A program made the translations under genes and the position numbers. The notes below the pieces were generated by a model, which saw nothing but the letters and a program-made list of their open reading frames with translations, was not told the DNA's origin and searched no databases. Source: Corynebacterium sp. ACRPS (lineage in GTDB: Bacteria; Actinomycetota; Actinomycetes; Mycobacteriales; Mycobacteriaceae). Taken from it: a DNA stretch of 64,000 nt. Location: positions 1 to 64,000 of the forward strand of contig NZ_JAKRMY010000001.1 in the NCBI RefSeq assembly GCF_022346005.1. Reading direction: 5' to 3'. The first letter of the stretch is position 1, and each line of letters starts with the position of its first letter. Positions 18,090-27,046 of the stretch are shown here, piece after piece.

Positions 18090-18680
18090 TTAGTCCGCGT
18101 GAACCGCGGGCTTGAAGCTGGTGCGAGAGTTCTCGAAGCTCGTGATCGCCTCTTCATCGCGCAGCGTGATGCCAATGTCATCGAGGCCTTCCATCAGGCG
18201 CCAGCGCGTGTAGTCATCGATGTCGAATGAGTAGGTGTTTTCGCCAATCCGAACGGTGCGCGCCTCCAGATAGACCGTGACTTGGGTTTCCCCGGCCTCC
18301 AACTGCTTCCAAATAAGCTCGATGTCTTCTTGTTCCATCAGCCCAGTAAGCAGACCAGACTTTCCCGAGTTACCTCGGAAGATATCCGCAAATCGGGAGG
18401 AGAATACTGCTTTGAAACCGTATTCGCGCAAGGCCCATACTGCGTGCTCTCGGGAGGAACCGGTGCCGAAGTCGCGGCCGGCAAAGAGTACGGAGCCGTC
18501 CTTAAACTGCTCTTGGTTAAGTACGAAGGTGGAATCAGAGCGCCAGTTGGAAAATAGCCCCTCCGCAAAGCCCGTGCGCTTGACCGATTTGAGGTAGCGC
18601 GCGGGGATGATTTGATCCGTATCCACGTTGGACGCCCGCAGCGGGACTCCCGTGCCGGTATGGGTGATAAATTTCTCCAT
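18090..18680 (-). CDS. leuD: 3-isopropylmalate dehydratase small subunit
   Basis: 196 residues. With LeuC it isomerises 2- to 3-isopropylmalate in leucine synthesis. N-terminal [13 protein letters not shown] and the central [21 protein letters not shown] swivel-domain motif are intact, and the length matches actinobacterial LeuD. It follows leuC after 22 bases and is the promoter-distal gene of leuCD. Confidence 0.96.
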   Translation of the reverse strand: MEKFITHTGTGVPLRASNVDTDQIIPARYLKSVKRTGFAEGLFSNWRSDSTFVLNQEQFKDGSVLFAGRDFGTGSSREHAVWALREYGFKAVFSSRFADIFRGNSGKSGLLTGLMEQEDIELIWKQLEAGETQVTVYLEARTVRIGENTYSFDIDDYTRWRLMEGLDDIGITLRDEEAITSFENSRTSFKPAVHAD

Positions 18681-18702
18681 TATTTCAACCTTTCTCGCGT
18701 GC

Positions 18703-20124
18703 TTATTTCAGGTCAGCCGGGCTGGACAGGTATCCGGTGACGGCGGTAGCGGCAGCAACCTGTGGGGAAACGAGGTGGGTTCGCCCGCCAGGGCCCTGCC
18801 GGCCTTCAAAGTTGCGGTTGGACGTGGATGCTGAGCGCTCCCCTGGTTTCAGCTGGTCGGGGTTCATGCCCAAACACATGGAGCATCCCGCCGTGCGCCA
18901 CTCTGCGCCGAAGTCTTGGAAAATCCGGTCAAGGCCTTCCTTTTCCGCATCGGCCTTGACCACCGCGGAGGAAGGAACCACGATCATGCGCGTAGTGGAA
19001 TCGATGGTGCGGCCCTTGACCACCTCAGCGGCGGCGCGCAGGTCCTCGATGCGCGCATTGGTGCACGATCCCACGAAGACGGTGTCGATCTTGATGTCGC
19101 GCAGTGGGGTGCCTGGTTGCAGGTCCATGTACTCCAAGGCCTTTTTCACGGTGGCCTTGGAATTGTCATCGCCGAAGTCTTCTGGGTCCGGTACGGTTTC
19201 GCCCAGCGGCAGGCCTTGGCCCGGGTTCGTTCCCCAGGTGACAAATGGGGTCAGGGATGATCCATCGATTTCTACGACGCGATCGAACTCGGCGCCATCG
19301 TCAGTAGGCAGCGTCTTCCAGTAATCCACCGCTTTATCCCAGTCGGCGCCCTTTGGGGCGAACTCACGGCCCTTGACGTACTCAAACGTCGTTTCATCGG
19401 GTGCGACCATACCGGCACGCGCACCGGCCTCAATGGACATATTGCAGATGGTCATGCGGGCTTCCATGGACATCTTGCGGATGGCTTCACCGCGGTATTC
19501 GATGATGAATCCTTGGCCACCGCCGGTGCCAATCTTGGCGATGATGGCCAGAATAAGGTCCTTTGCGGAGACGCCTTCCTGCAATTCGCCGGTGACTTCG
19601 ATGGCCATCGTCTTAAAGGGCTTCAAAGAAAGCGTCTGGGTGGCCATGACGTGCTCTACCTCTGAGGTACCAATGCCCATGGCGATGGAGCCGAATGCAC
19701 CGTGGGTCGAGGTATGCGAATCGCCGCATACAATAGTCATGCCGGGCTGGGTAATGCCCAACTGTGGGCCAACGGTGTGCACGATGCCTTGTTGCTCATC
19801 ACCCATTGAGTGCAACCGCACGCCAAATTCTTCGCAGTTCTTGCGCAGGGTAGAAACCTGGGTGCGCGATACCTCGTCTTTAATCTCTAAGAGGTTGCCG
19901 GATTTAATACCCTCCGTCGGCACGTTGTGGTCCTCGGTGGCCAGGTGCAGTTCCGGGTGCCGCATTGTGCGACCTTGCAGGCGCAGCCCATCGAAGGCCT
20001 GCGGGCTGGTAACTTCGTGCAAAAGTTGAAAGTCAATATAGATAAGGTCTGGTGCGCCCGCGTCGCCCTGCTGGACAACGTGGTCACGCCATACTTTTTC
20101 TGCCAAGGTCAGCTTCTGGTTCAT
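18703..20124 (-). CDS. leuC: 3-isopropylmalate dehydratase large subunit
   Basis: 473 residues. Aconitase-family subunit that holds the 4Fe-4S cluster; the ligands are Cys in [14 protein letters not shown] and the pair in [11 protein letters not shown], and [13 protein letters not shown] is near the middle of the first half. Start 20124 ([12 protein letters not shown]) lies eight bases after GGAG; ATG 20130 would leave only two. The divergent IclR-type regulator and a strong palindrome lie just upstream, so leucine-responsive control is expected. Confidence 0.96.
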   Translation of the reverse strand: MNQKLTLAEKVWRDHVVQQGDAGAPDLIYIDFQLLHEVTSPQAFDGLRLQGRTMRHPELHLATEDHNVPTEGIKSGNLLEIKDEVSRTQVSTLRKNCEEFGVRLHSMGDEQQGIVHTVGPQLGITQPGMTIVCGDSHTSTHGAFGSIAMGIGTSEVEHVMATQTLSLKPFKTMAIEVTGELQEGVSAKDLILAIIAKIGTGGGQGFIIEYRGEAIRKMSMEARMTICNMSIEAGARAGMVAPDETTFEYVKGREFAPKGADWDKAVDYWKTLPTDDGAEFDRVVEIDGSSLTPFVTWGTNPGQGLPLGETVPDPEDFGDDNSKATVKKALEYMDLQPGTPLRDIKIDTVFVGSCTNARIEDLRAAAEVVKGRTIDSTTRMIVVPSSAVVKADAEKEGLDRIFQDFGAEWRTAGCSMCLGMNPDQLKPGERSASTSNRNFEGRQGPGGRTHLVSPQVAAATAVTGYLSSPADLK

Positions 20125-20141
20125 AAACATCACTCCACACT

Positions 20142-20172
20142 TGAAATCTCATAATTTGGGACGTAGATTTCA
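20142..20172. promoter_or_regulatory. palindromic operator between leuCD and the IclR regulator (LtbR-type)
   Basis: Perfect 8-base arms TGAAATCT (20142-20149) and AGATTTCA (20165-20172) flank an inner imperfect palindrome TCTCA-TAATT-TGGGA (20147-20161). It lies 18 bases from the leuC start and five from the regulator start, so one site could control both genes. In C. glutamicum the IclR-type LtbR binds such a site upstream of leuCD; the assignment here is by position and symmetry. Confidence 0.7.
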
Positions 20173-20176
20173 TTAT

Positions 20177-20860
20177 ATGGGAGAGTATAGCGCAGTTTCC
20201 GGCATTAAGGTACTAGATCGTGCAATGGCCATCATGATGGCCGCCGCAAACAACCCATCGACCCTTAATGAGTTATGTGAAACCACGGGACTACCTCGGG
20301 CAACGACACACAGGCTAGCCACTGCGTTAGAAGCGCACCGCATCCTCGTACGCACCCCTGAAGGAAAGTGGAAAGCCGGTCCTGCGCTCCCCGGCAACCG
20401 CGACCACATTTTAGAAGTCGCAGGCCCCATCATGGACCAACTCCTCGACCGCACCGGTGAGTCCATTCAGCTCTATGAATTCACGGGAACCACCCGCACC
20501 TGCATCGCCACCCGCGAGCCCACGTCAGGGCTACACAACGTGGTCCCAGTAGGCCGCCAGCTGCCGCTGACCTCCGGTTCTGCAGCCCGCATCATCGCAG
20601 GCTACGTAGACTTCCCCCTTGACGCCGCACAATTCAGTGCCGCCGATGTAGAAACCGCCCGCCGCCAGGGCTATGCAGAATCCATCGAAGAGCGCGAGGC
20701 CGGCTTGGCTTCCATTTCCGCTCCCGTCTTTGATTCTTCCGGCGTTTTCCGCGCAGCACTGTCTATCTCCGGTTCCGCTGAGCGCTTCCGCCCCTCGCCC
20801 GCCAAGAAGTACGCCCGCCTGCTAACCTCCGCCGCCCAAGAGCTTTCAGAGCTTCTCTAG
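20177..20860 (+). CDS. ltbR: IclR-family regulator of leucine genes (LtbR-like)
   Basis: 227 residues. N-terminal winged helix (KVLDRAMAIMMAAANNPSTLNELCETTGLPRATTHRLATAL) and C-terminal IclR ligand-binding domain (QLYEFTGTTRTCIA, GSAARIIAGY, GLASISAPVFDSSG). The divergent placement beside leuCD is that of C. glutamicum LtbR, a repressor of leuB, leuCD and trp genes; the name rests on this synteny. Start 20177 (MGEYSAVSG) was chosen as the family start; in-frame codons above it lie inside the operator. Confidence 0.88.
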   Translation: MGEYSAVSGIKVLDRAMAIMMAAANNPSTLNELCETTGLPRATTHRLATALEAHRILVRTPEGKWKAGPALPGNRDHILEVAGPIMDQLLDRTGESIQLYEFTGTTRTCIATREPTSGLHNVVPVGRQLPLTSGSAARIIAGYVDFPLDAAQFSAADVETARRQGYAESIEEREAGLASISAPVFDSSGVFRAALSISGSAERFRPSPAKKYARLLTSAAQELSELL

Positions 20861-20867
20861 CCTCACC

Positions 20868-20910
20868 AACGCCCTGGACCTCCCACCGGCCCAGGGCGTT
20901 GCTGCGTTTT
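20868..20910 (+). terminator. terminator after the IclR regulator
   Basis: Stem AACGCCCTGG (20868-20877) with CCAGGGCGTT (20891-20900), followed by GCTGCGTTTT. Confidence 0.6.
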
Positions 20911-20942
20911 ACCTCCACATACCCCACCCCGCCGTAGCCTAT

Positions 20943-21020
20943 TGAAAAAATATCGAAAATCTCCCGCACGCTATTGAAACCGAACTGAAAACATGATTTA
21001 ATGAAAACAGAGTGAAAACG
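20943..21020 (+). promoter_or_regulatory. AT-rich control region with five TGAAA repeats (possible Zur-type site)
   Basis: TGAAA starts at 20943, 20975, 20986, 21002 and 21013, four of them within 43 bases and two pairs 11 bases apart. The segment 20986-21004, read on the minus strand, resembles the actinobacterial zinc-repressor box (TGAAAATnATTTTCA, from memory) with an extra base. A metal-responsive operator would fit the His-rich protein downstream, but this is inference. Confidence 0.35.
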
Positions 21021-21066
21021 AGAAGGACACTCCTTGACCCCAAAGGCAAAGAAAGGATTCATGATT

Positions 21067-21360
21067 ATGACTCACGCTACCCACACTGAACACGAGCACA
21101 CCCACGGCGAAGGCTGCGGCCACGTTGCTTTCCCGCACGAGGATCACACCGACTTCGTGCACGATGGTCACATCCACCGCGAGCACGAGGGCCACTGGGA
21201 CGAGTGCGAGACCAACGAGCACATTGAGGCTGAACCTCACAGCGACCACACCCATGGTGAGGGCTGCGGCCACGTTGCTGTCCCTCACGGCGACCACGTT
21301 GACTACATCCACGACGGTCACCGCCACGCCGCTCACGGCGATCACTACGACGAGCACTAA
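21067..21360 (+). CDS. histidine-rich, repeated putative metal-binding protein
   Basis: 97 residues with about a quarter histidine and many acidic residues. It is a tandem duplication: each half contains HTHGEGCGHVAxPHxDHxDxxHDGHxHxxH, with one cysteine in the GCGH motif. There is no signal peptide or membrane segment, so it is probably a cytoplasmic zinc/nickel store or chaperone, or a metal sink beside an uptake system. Start 21067 has AGGA nine bases upstream; ATG 21061 and an upstream TTG are possible alternatives. The family is common in corynebacteria and uncharacterised as far as I know. Confidence 0.72.
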   Translation: MTHATHTEHEHTHGEGCGHVAFPHEDHTDFVHDGHIHREHEGHWDECETNEHIEAEPHSDHTHGEGCGHVAVPHGDHVDYIHDGHRHAAHGDHYDEH

Positions 21361-21392
21361 GCTGCGCCGGCACGCGCCCTGCAGCACCCTAG

Positions 21393-21440
21393 CGCCGCGA
21401 TGTTCCACCGCTTTGATGCATGGAGTATCGCGGCGTTTTT
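21393..21440 (+). terminator. terminator after the His-rich gene
   Basis: Nine-base stem CGCCGCGAT (21393-21401) with ATCGCGGCG (21427-21435), then TTTTT. Confidence 0.75.
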
Positions 21441-21460
21441 CTGCGCATTAGCCCAGCGTG

Positions 21461-21593
21461 AATTAACCTTTTATTAACCCTAGCCACAATTGCGTACGTC
21501 GCACGGTGGCCAAGAGGCAATCAAGCTGTCAATTTCGCCGAATCTGCCTGCTTGACTATTAGTTAACACCGTTTCGGTGCTACGGTCTTTCGA
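21461..21593 (+). promoter_or_regulatory. upstream region of the YhgE/Pip operon
   Basis: It contains two direct ATTAACC copies (21463-21480 area) and a GTTAAC palindrome in ATTAGTTAACACC just before the gene. A TTGACT element at about 21552 could be a -35. Only the base patterns are seen; a TetR- or MarR-type operator is a guess. Confidence 0.3.
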
Positions 21594-24266
21594 GTGATTA
21601 CTAGTTGGAAGCTTTTTCTCCAAGACTTCGTCCGCCTGTGGCGGACGCCGCAAGTCTGGGTGATTCTCATCGGTTTGATGATTACCCCTGCCTTATATTC
21701 TTGGGTCAATGTCTCCGGTTTCTGGGACCCCTATGGCAATACCGAACACCTCAAGGTAGCCGTGGTGAACGAGGACAAGGGTGCCTCGTCAGATCTCACC
21801 GGCGATATTGACGTCGGCGGGCAGATGATGGAAAAGCTGCACAACAATGACAGGCTCGGCTGGCAGTTTATGGACCGCGGCGAAGCTGAACACGCCGTAA
21901 AATCCGGCGACGTTTTTGCATCCATCATCGTGCCGGAGGATTTTTCTTCCGACTTTGTCAGCCTGTTCCAAGGCACCTATTCTCAGCCCACCTTGGAGTA
22001 TCAGGTCAATGAAAAAATCAATGCCATTGCCCCCAAGGTCACTGACTCTGGTTCTTCTACCCTAGAAACCACGATTAGCGCGACCTTTAATGAAAACGTC
22101 GCGAAATCGGTTTCCACCGAGTTGAGAAACTCCGGCGGCGACCTCAGCGATAGGATCAATAGAACCGCGGGTGATACCGCGAATTCTTTCTCAGAGACCG
22201 CCGATACCGTGGCCAATTCGCGCAATTCCTTGGCGGATGTCAACACCACTATCGACGATGCTCGACCCACCATCGCACAGGCTCGTCAGTCCCTCGGCTC
22301 TGTGCAGGCCACGATTGATGACGCGCAGCAGGCCTTAAACCAGGTCACCTCCTTGACCGACGAGGTGCAAAAGGAAGTTACTTCCTTCGCCGACGATGCC
22401 ACTGCCGCTTATATCCAAGGCACGACTGCGCTTGCCGATGGCACCGCAAACGCCAATGCCAATATCGGTTCTGTCACCGGGCGGTTAAACGGCGCTCTCA
22501 ACCGCGTCGATGCCGCGACAGACGGCGCCCAAGGCATCCTCGGTCAGGCTGATAAAGCCATCGACCAATTAGCCGGAGTCGCTTCCCTGCCAGCCCTTCA
22601 CCCAGAGGTATCGCAGCAGATCAACCAGTCGGTTTCTGATCTGCGTGACCGCAACGATCAAAACCGCGCGGTGCTAGGAGAGCTGGATTCCCTTAATAGC
22701 GATACTAATGCCACCCTTGATTCGCTGAATAAGACCTCGGAATTGCTCAATTCCATGGCATCCCAGGCCCGCGATGATTCCCACGGACTGCGCGATGACG
22801 TGGCCAACGGCTTACCTAAGCTCAATTCTGCGCTGTCTAATGTCTCCGCTACCGCTGGGCGGCTATCTGCCTCGCTCAACAGCCAAAAGGCTCTGGTTGG
22901 GCAAACGGACGGGCTTCTCGGGGGCGTCGACGAGCAGTTGACCCACGCCCAAGAAGTGGTAAAGCGCTTCTCGGTTGATCTGGATCGCGTTGAAGAAGGG
23001 CTTCGTTCCGCGCGCACCGATGTTATTGCCTTGAGCAACACGGCCAATAACAATACCGTGCTGAAGTCCGTCAACGGTCTTGATACGGACCACGTGTCTT
23101 CATTCCTTTCCTCGCCCGCAGAGATGGAAAGCCATGCAGTCTTCCCCGTCGCGCACTACGGCTCCGGCATGTCCTCGCTGTTTATCAACCTCACGCTGTG
23201 GATCGGTGCCTTTATGCTCCTAATCATTTTCCGTGCCGAGGTTGACCCACAGGGCCGCCGGGATCTGACCATCAATAAGGCGTACTTCTCGCGCTTCTTG
23301 CTCCTCGGCTTTTTCGCCATTGCCCAAGCGCTTATTGTTTCCATCGGTAACTTAGTCATCGGCGTTGAGCACGTCAGCGCCACCGCTTATATCCTTACCT
23401 CTGTATTTATCAGCCTGTGCTACCTCAGCATTACCTATGGCCTCGTCTCGACATTCGGTCACGTGGGCCGCGGCATAGCGGTGGTCTTGGCCTTTATTCA
23501 GATTCCCGGCGCATCAGGCCTGTACCCCATCGAAATGACGCCGGACTTCTTCCGCGCCGTCCACCCCTTCTTGCCCTTTACCTACGGCATCGATGCCATG
23601 CGCGAGACGGTAGGCGGGTTCTACGGCACCCATTACATCCGCGATATCGCCGCGCTGACCGGCATGGCAGTTGTCGCCTACCTCATGGGCACCTTCTTAA
23701 GGCGCGGGCTGTCCAACGTCACCATGCTGGTCAATGACGAGCTGGCCAAGGGCGGGCTCGTTATCAACGAGCAGGTCCACCTGATCGGCAGCCGCTACCG
23801 TTTTACCGACCTCCTGTATGCTTCCGCGGACCGCGAGGGATACCAAAAGAGCTTGGATACCAAGTGGATGACCGCCCGGAAGAATTATTCTCAGCTAATG
23901 AAGCTCACGATCGCCATCGGGATAGCCTTGGTGCTCGCACTCGTGATTTGCTCCCGGTTCATGCCGGAACAGAAAGCGATTCTTTTCGGCATTGCGTGCC
24001 TTGTGGCGCTGATTGCGGTCGCGGTCATTTGCTCGCTGGAATACGTGAAACAAAGCATCGCGCACGATAACCGCTTGGCGGATCTCAGCGATGAAGAAAT
24101 TCAGCAGCACCTAGAACATCAACGCCAAAACCCCAATCAGTATCGGCTAGAAGATGTCCAGTCGGATAAACACCCCGAAATATCTTCTACCCCACAATCG
24201 CAGGGCGATACCACAGATAAGCCCGCCGACGACGGCGAAGAAACCGGAAAGGGAGATAAGTCATGA
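21594..24266 (+). CDS. YhgE/Pip-domain membrane protein (1)
   Basis: 890 residues. One N-terminal membrane segment (VWVILIGLMITPALYSWVNV) leads into a large extracellular region with the Pip signature WDPYGNTEHLKVAVVNEDKG and FASIIVPEDFSSD, then about 300 residues of Ser/Ala/Gln/Asp-rich coiled coil. A C-terminal ABC2-like block of five or six membrane segments follows, with the conserved SGLYPIEMTPDFFRAVHPFLPFTYGIDAMRE turn, and a charged cytoplasmic tail. The family includes phage-receptor Pip and relatives of EsaA/YueB of type VII secretion; the cellular role is unsettled. GTG start, with no clear ribosome site. It overlaps the next paralogue (ATGA). Confidence 0.82.
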   Translation: MITSWKLFLQDFVRLWRTPQVWVILIGLMITPALYSWVNVSGFWDPYGNTEHLKVAVVNEDKGASSDLTGDIDVGGQMMEKLHNNDRLGWQFMDRGEAEHAVKSGDVFASIIVPEDFSSDFVSLFQGTYSQPTLEYQVNEKINAIAPKVTDSGSSTLETTISATFNENVAKSVSTELRNSGGDLSDRINRTAGDTANSFSETADTVANSRNSLADVNTTIDDARPTIAQARQSLGSVQATIDDAQQALNQVTSLTDEVQKEVTSFADDATAAYIQGTTALADGTANANANIGSVTGRLNGALNRVDAATDGAQGILGQADKAIDQLAGVASLPALHPEVSQQINQSVSDLRDRNDQNRAVLGELDSLNSDTNATLDSLNKTSELLNSMASQARDDSHGLRDDVANGLPKLNSALSNVSATAGRLSASLNSQKALVGQTDGLLGGVDEQLTHAQEVVKRFSVDLDRVEEGLRSARTDVIALSNTANNNTVLKSVNGLDTDHVSSFLSSPAEMESHAVFPVAHYGSGMSSLFINLTLWIGAFMLLIIFRAEVDPQGRRDLTINKAYFSRFLLLGFFAIAQALIVSIGNLVIGVEHVSATAYILTSVFISLCYLSITYGLVSTFGHVGRGIAVVLAFIQIPGASGLYPIEMTPDFFRAVHPFLPFTYGIDAMRETVGGFYGTHYIRDIAALTGMAVVAYLMGTFLRRGLSNVTMLVNDELAKGGLVINEQVHLIGSRYRFTDLLYASADREGYQKSLDTKWMTARKNYSQLMKLTIAIGIALVLALVICSRFMPEQKAILFGIACLVALIAVAVICSLEYVKQSIAHDNRLADLSDEEIQQHLEHQRQNPNQYRLEDVQSDKHPEISSTPQSQGDTTDKPADDGEETGKGDKS

Positions 24267-26452
24267 GCAATATTCTGACCATTCTCCGCGATGACCTCAA
24301 GGCCATCCGTGGCAACGTAATGACCGCCGTCATCATTTTCGGCCTCGCCATTATCCCGCTGCTTTTTACCACTTTTAACGTGCTGGCCAGCTGGGACCCT
24401 TTTGCCAATACCAAACAGCTCAAAATCGCCGTCGCCAGTGAGGACGAGGGCCACCAAAGCGACCTAGCTTCGCTCAAGCTTAACTTGGGAGATGAGGTTT
24501 TATCCCAGCTCAGCCGCAACGACGAAATCAATTGGGTTCTTACCAATAGCGATGATGCCGTAGAGGGCACCAAGTCCGGTGAGTACTACGCAGGCATCGT
24601 CTTGCCCAAGGATTTCAGCTCAAACCTCCTCACTTTCTACGTGGAAGGCACCGAGCCAAGCAAACTTAATCTCTATACCAATGAGAAGAAGAACGCGCTG
24701 TCGACCACGATTACCCAACGCAGCGCTACCGGTGTGATCGAGAAGATCGACGAGTCCTTTACCCGCGTTGTGTCCAATGTGGGTCTTGGCGTCATTTCCT
24801 CGTTGGACCAGTACCTTGATGAGGGCGATACCCAGGCCGCGCTCAACAACGTGCACAACCGAGTCAATACCGTACAGTCGCGCCTCGATGCAGCCTCTGG
24901 CACGGTCATGGCGCTGAGTAACCTGGTAGATTCCACCATTCCGCTCACCCAGGCGGCCAATAACATCCTGAATGAAGCGGGAAACCAGGCCTCCAGTACC
25001 ACCAATGACAACGGCGAATCACCCATCGATATCTTAAAGTCCACGCTGGATGAGTCCACTGGTTCCTTGGATGCGTCCCTTGCCGCGACGACGCAGAGCT
25101 ACGAGGTCCTATCCTCACAAATCGAGGAATTGCTGAACAATGCCAGCGCCACCTCCGCGCAGACCGCCCAAACCTTCCGCACTGCCGCGGACCGCGTGGG
25201 ACAGCAGACCGCAGCCTTCCAAGGCGTGAAGGACAGCATCCAGAAAGAAGCCGATAAGGTCGATCTCCCAGGCCCGGTAGCGGCAGGCTATGCGGCCATG
25301 ATGGGGCAGCTGGATGCCAGCATCGCCCAGAGCAATGCGCTGCACGATTCCTTGACCTCTACGGCCGATAACATCGAAAACGGCAGGAATTCCCAAGAGT
25401 CCAAGCAGCAAACGCAAGCTGCGATTGCCAGCGCCAAGCAGGCCGTCGAAAACGCCCGCAACTCCTATAACTCTAATCTGAAGCCACAGCTAGCGGCTCT
25501 GGGAGATAGTGTGGGTACGGTTGCCAACGATGTTGATGCGGTCAAACGCGATATCGCAGGCATCCGAAATACCATCTCTAATGACAACGATGCCCTCGTG
25601 CGGGTGCGCGATCTAACCGCAAGCCTATCCGGTACATTGCAGCAGCAGGCGAGCCGCTTTGGCGAGCTCAGCCAAAAGATCGATGAGATCCGCGACGGCG
25701 GTGACCTCAGCCAGCTCGCCGGTCTCATTGGCGATGATCCCGAGCTACTGGCCTCCCGAATCGCTTCGCCGGTCAACGTGGACCGCCAGCCCATCTACGA
25801 TGTTGCTGCATTCGGTGTTGGTATGACGCCGTTCTACCTCACGCTTTCACTGTGGGTAGGTGCCCTGCTTGCCTGCGTGCTGGTGCACACCAACGCCGAA
25901 CGCAAGTACTTGAAGAAGAACGAAGGCCTCGACAAGAAGGATCACTTCACCAGGAACCAAGTCTTCCTGGGCCGCTTCCTTACCTTTGGGCTCATCGGCA
26001 TCGCTCAAGCCACCCTCGTCGTCCTCAGCCTGATTTTCTTCGTGGAGATCGAGCCCGAGCACCCATTCATGATGCTCTTTGCCTCGTGGATAATCTCACT
26101 GGTGTTTATGTTGATAATATATTCACTGGTTATCACATTCGATAGCGCGGGCAAGGCCCTCGCGGTTCTGCTTTTGGTCATCCAAGTCTCCGGTTCCGGC
26201 GGCGCCTATCCCCTGCCGCTTCTTCCAGAGTGGTTCCAAAATGTCAGCCCGTGGCTGCCGGCCACCTACGGCATCGACGCGTTCCGCAGCGCCATCGCCG
26301 GCATTTACGAGGCCGACATCCTCCGTGAGCTCGGCATGCTCCTTCTCTTCGCCATCCCGGCACTCATCCTCGGTCTGTTCTTGCGTCCCGCCATGGATAA
26401 CTACCACAAGCGCCTCCAGAAGGCGATTAAGAAGACGAAGGTCATGGCATAG
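24263..26452 (+). CDS. YhgE/Pip-domain membrane protein (2)
   Basis: 729 residues, a shorter paralogue of the preceding gene with the same plan: N-terminal membrane anchor (VIIFGLAIIPLLFTTFNVLASWDPFANT), an extracellular coiled-coil region of about 480 residues, and a C-terminal multi-span block with GSGGAYPLPLLPEWFQNVSPWLPATYGIDAFR. The start overlaps the first gene's stop, so the two are made together and may form a heteromeric complex. It ends about 17 bases before a strong terminator. Confidence 0.82.
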   Translation: MSNILTILRDDLKAIRGNVMTAVIIFGLAIIPLLFTTFNVLASWDPFANTKQLKIAVASEDEGHQSDLASLKLNLGDEVLSQLSRNDEINWVLTNSDDAVEGTKSGEYYAGIVLPKDFSSNLLTFYVEGTEPSKLNLYTNEKKNALSTTITQRSATGVIEKIDESFTRVVSNVGLGVISSLDQYLDEGDTQAALNNVHNRVNTVQSRLDAASGTVMALSNLVDSTIPLTQAANNILNEAGNQASSTTNDNGESPIDILKSTLDESTGSLDASLAATTQSYEVLSSQIEELLNNASATSAQTAQTFRTAADRVGQQTAAFQGVKDSIQKEADKVDLPGPVAAGYAAMMGQLDASIAQSNALHDSLTSTADNIENGRNSQESKQQTQAAIASAKQAVENARNSYNSNLKPQLAALGDSVGTVANDVDAVKRDIAGIRNTISNDNDALVRVRDLTASLSGTLQQQASRFGELSQKIDEIRDGGDLSQLAGLIGDDPELLASRIASPVNVDRQPIYDVAAFGVGMTPFYLTLSLWVGALLACVLVHTNAERKYLKKNEGLDKKDHFTRNQVFLGRFLTFGLIGIAQATLVVLSLIFFVEIEPEHPFMMLFASWIISLVFMLIIYSLVITFDSAGKALAVLLLVIQVSGSGGAYPLPLLPEWFQNVSPWLPATYGIDAFRSAIAGIYEADILRELGMLLLFAIPALILGLFLRPAMDNYHKRLQKAIKKTKVMA

Positions 26453-26468
26453 CCTTCCACCTACATTC

Positions 26469-26510
26469 AACGCCCAGTGCAGCCTGAGAGGCTCGCTGGG
26501 CGTTCTTTTT
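26469..26510 (+). terminator. terminator of the YhgE/Pip pair
   Basis: Nine-base stem AACGCCCAG (26469-26477) with CTGGGCGTT (26496-26504), then CTTTTTG. Confidence 0.75.
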
Positions 26511-26744
26511 GCAGTGGCGGACCCATCCCCTCCCTTGGCGCTCACGGGCGCTGACCCGGCCCCAATTCCCGCTGACCCGGTGAGTGCGAAGGGATGGCTG
26601 CGGCTACAGCAGGCGCTTTCCGATGCCTTCTCGCCCACCGCACTCTCTCCAACGCAATGCTCCATGTGGCGCAGCGAGAGCCGTTTAAGCGCCGCTTAAT
26701 CTACTTCTCAAGCCCTGGGAAACGCAGAAAGAAAATGGCAAAAC
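26511..26744. other. intergenic region, nothing recognised
   Basis: About 230 bases between the YhgE/Pip terminator and the tRNA-Glu terminator. One open frame on the plus strand crosses it from inside the upstream gene, but it has no start, no ribosome site and no family resemblance. I see no RNA or repeat. Confidence 0.35.
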
Positions 26745-26778
26745 AAAAGGCTGCGAGCGGTGGCGCTCGCAGCCTTTA
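26745..26778 (-). terminator. terminator of tRNA-Glu (first copy)
   Basis: Eleven-base stem AGGCTGCGAGC/GCTCGCAGCCT on a GGTGGC loop, followed on the minus strand by TTTTGTTTTG, six bases beyond the tRNA 3' end. Confidence 0.75.
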
Positions 26779-26783
26779 AATTG

Positions 26784-26856
26784 TACCCCGTACGGGATTT
26801 GAACCCGTGTTACCGGCGTGAGAGGCCGGCGTCCTAGGCCGCTAGACGAACGGGGC
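26784..26856 (-). tRNA. tRNA-Glu (CTC)
   Basis: 73 bases. Acceptor GCCCCGT pairs with ACGGGGT (G1-U72), D arm TCGTCTAGCGGCCTAGGA, anticodon stem-loop CCGGC-CTCTCAC-GCCGG with CTC, T loop TTCAAAT, discriminator A. CCA is not encoded. It differs from the second copy at one D-loop base and one T-loop base. Confidence 0.93.
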
Positions 26857-27046
26857 TCGGTCGCGCGTAGCACGCAAATCAAAAGCGATGCTGCTTAAAG
26901 CTTGCTTGCTGCGGACTCGTTAAACAGTAAACGATGGGTAAACACATTACAAATCAGCAGATAGTAAGGGAATTCGTGCCAATAGATCCCCCGGGTTAAG
27001 ACCCACTTAACCCCCGTTTAGACCGCAAGCGCACATACGAAAAATT

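Noticed and set aside
26511-26744. Plus-strand open frame continuing past the YhgE/Pip gene
   Set aside because: No start codon or ribosome site of its own, crosses a strong terminator, no recognisable family.
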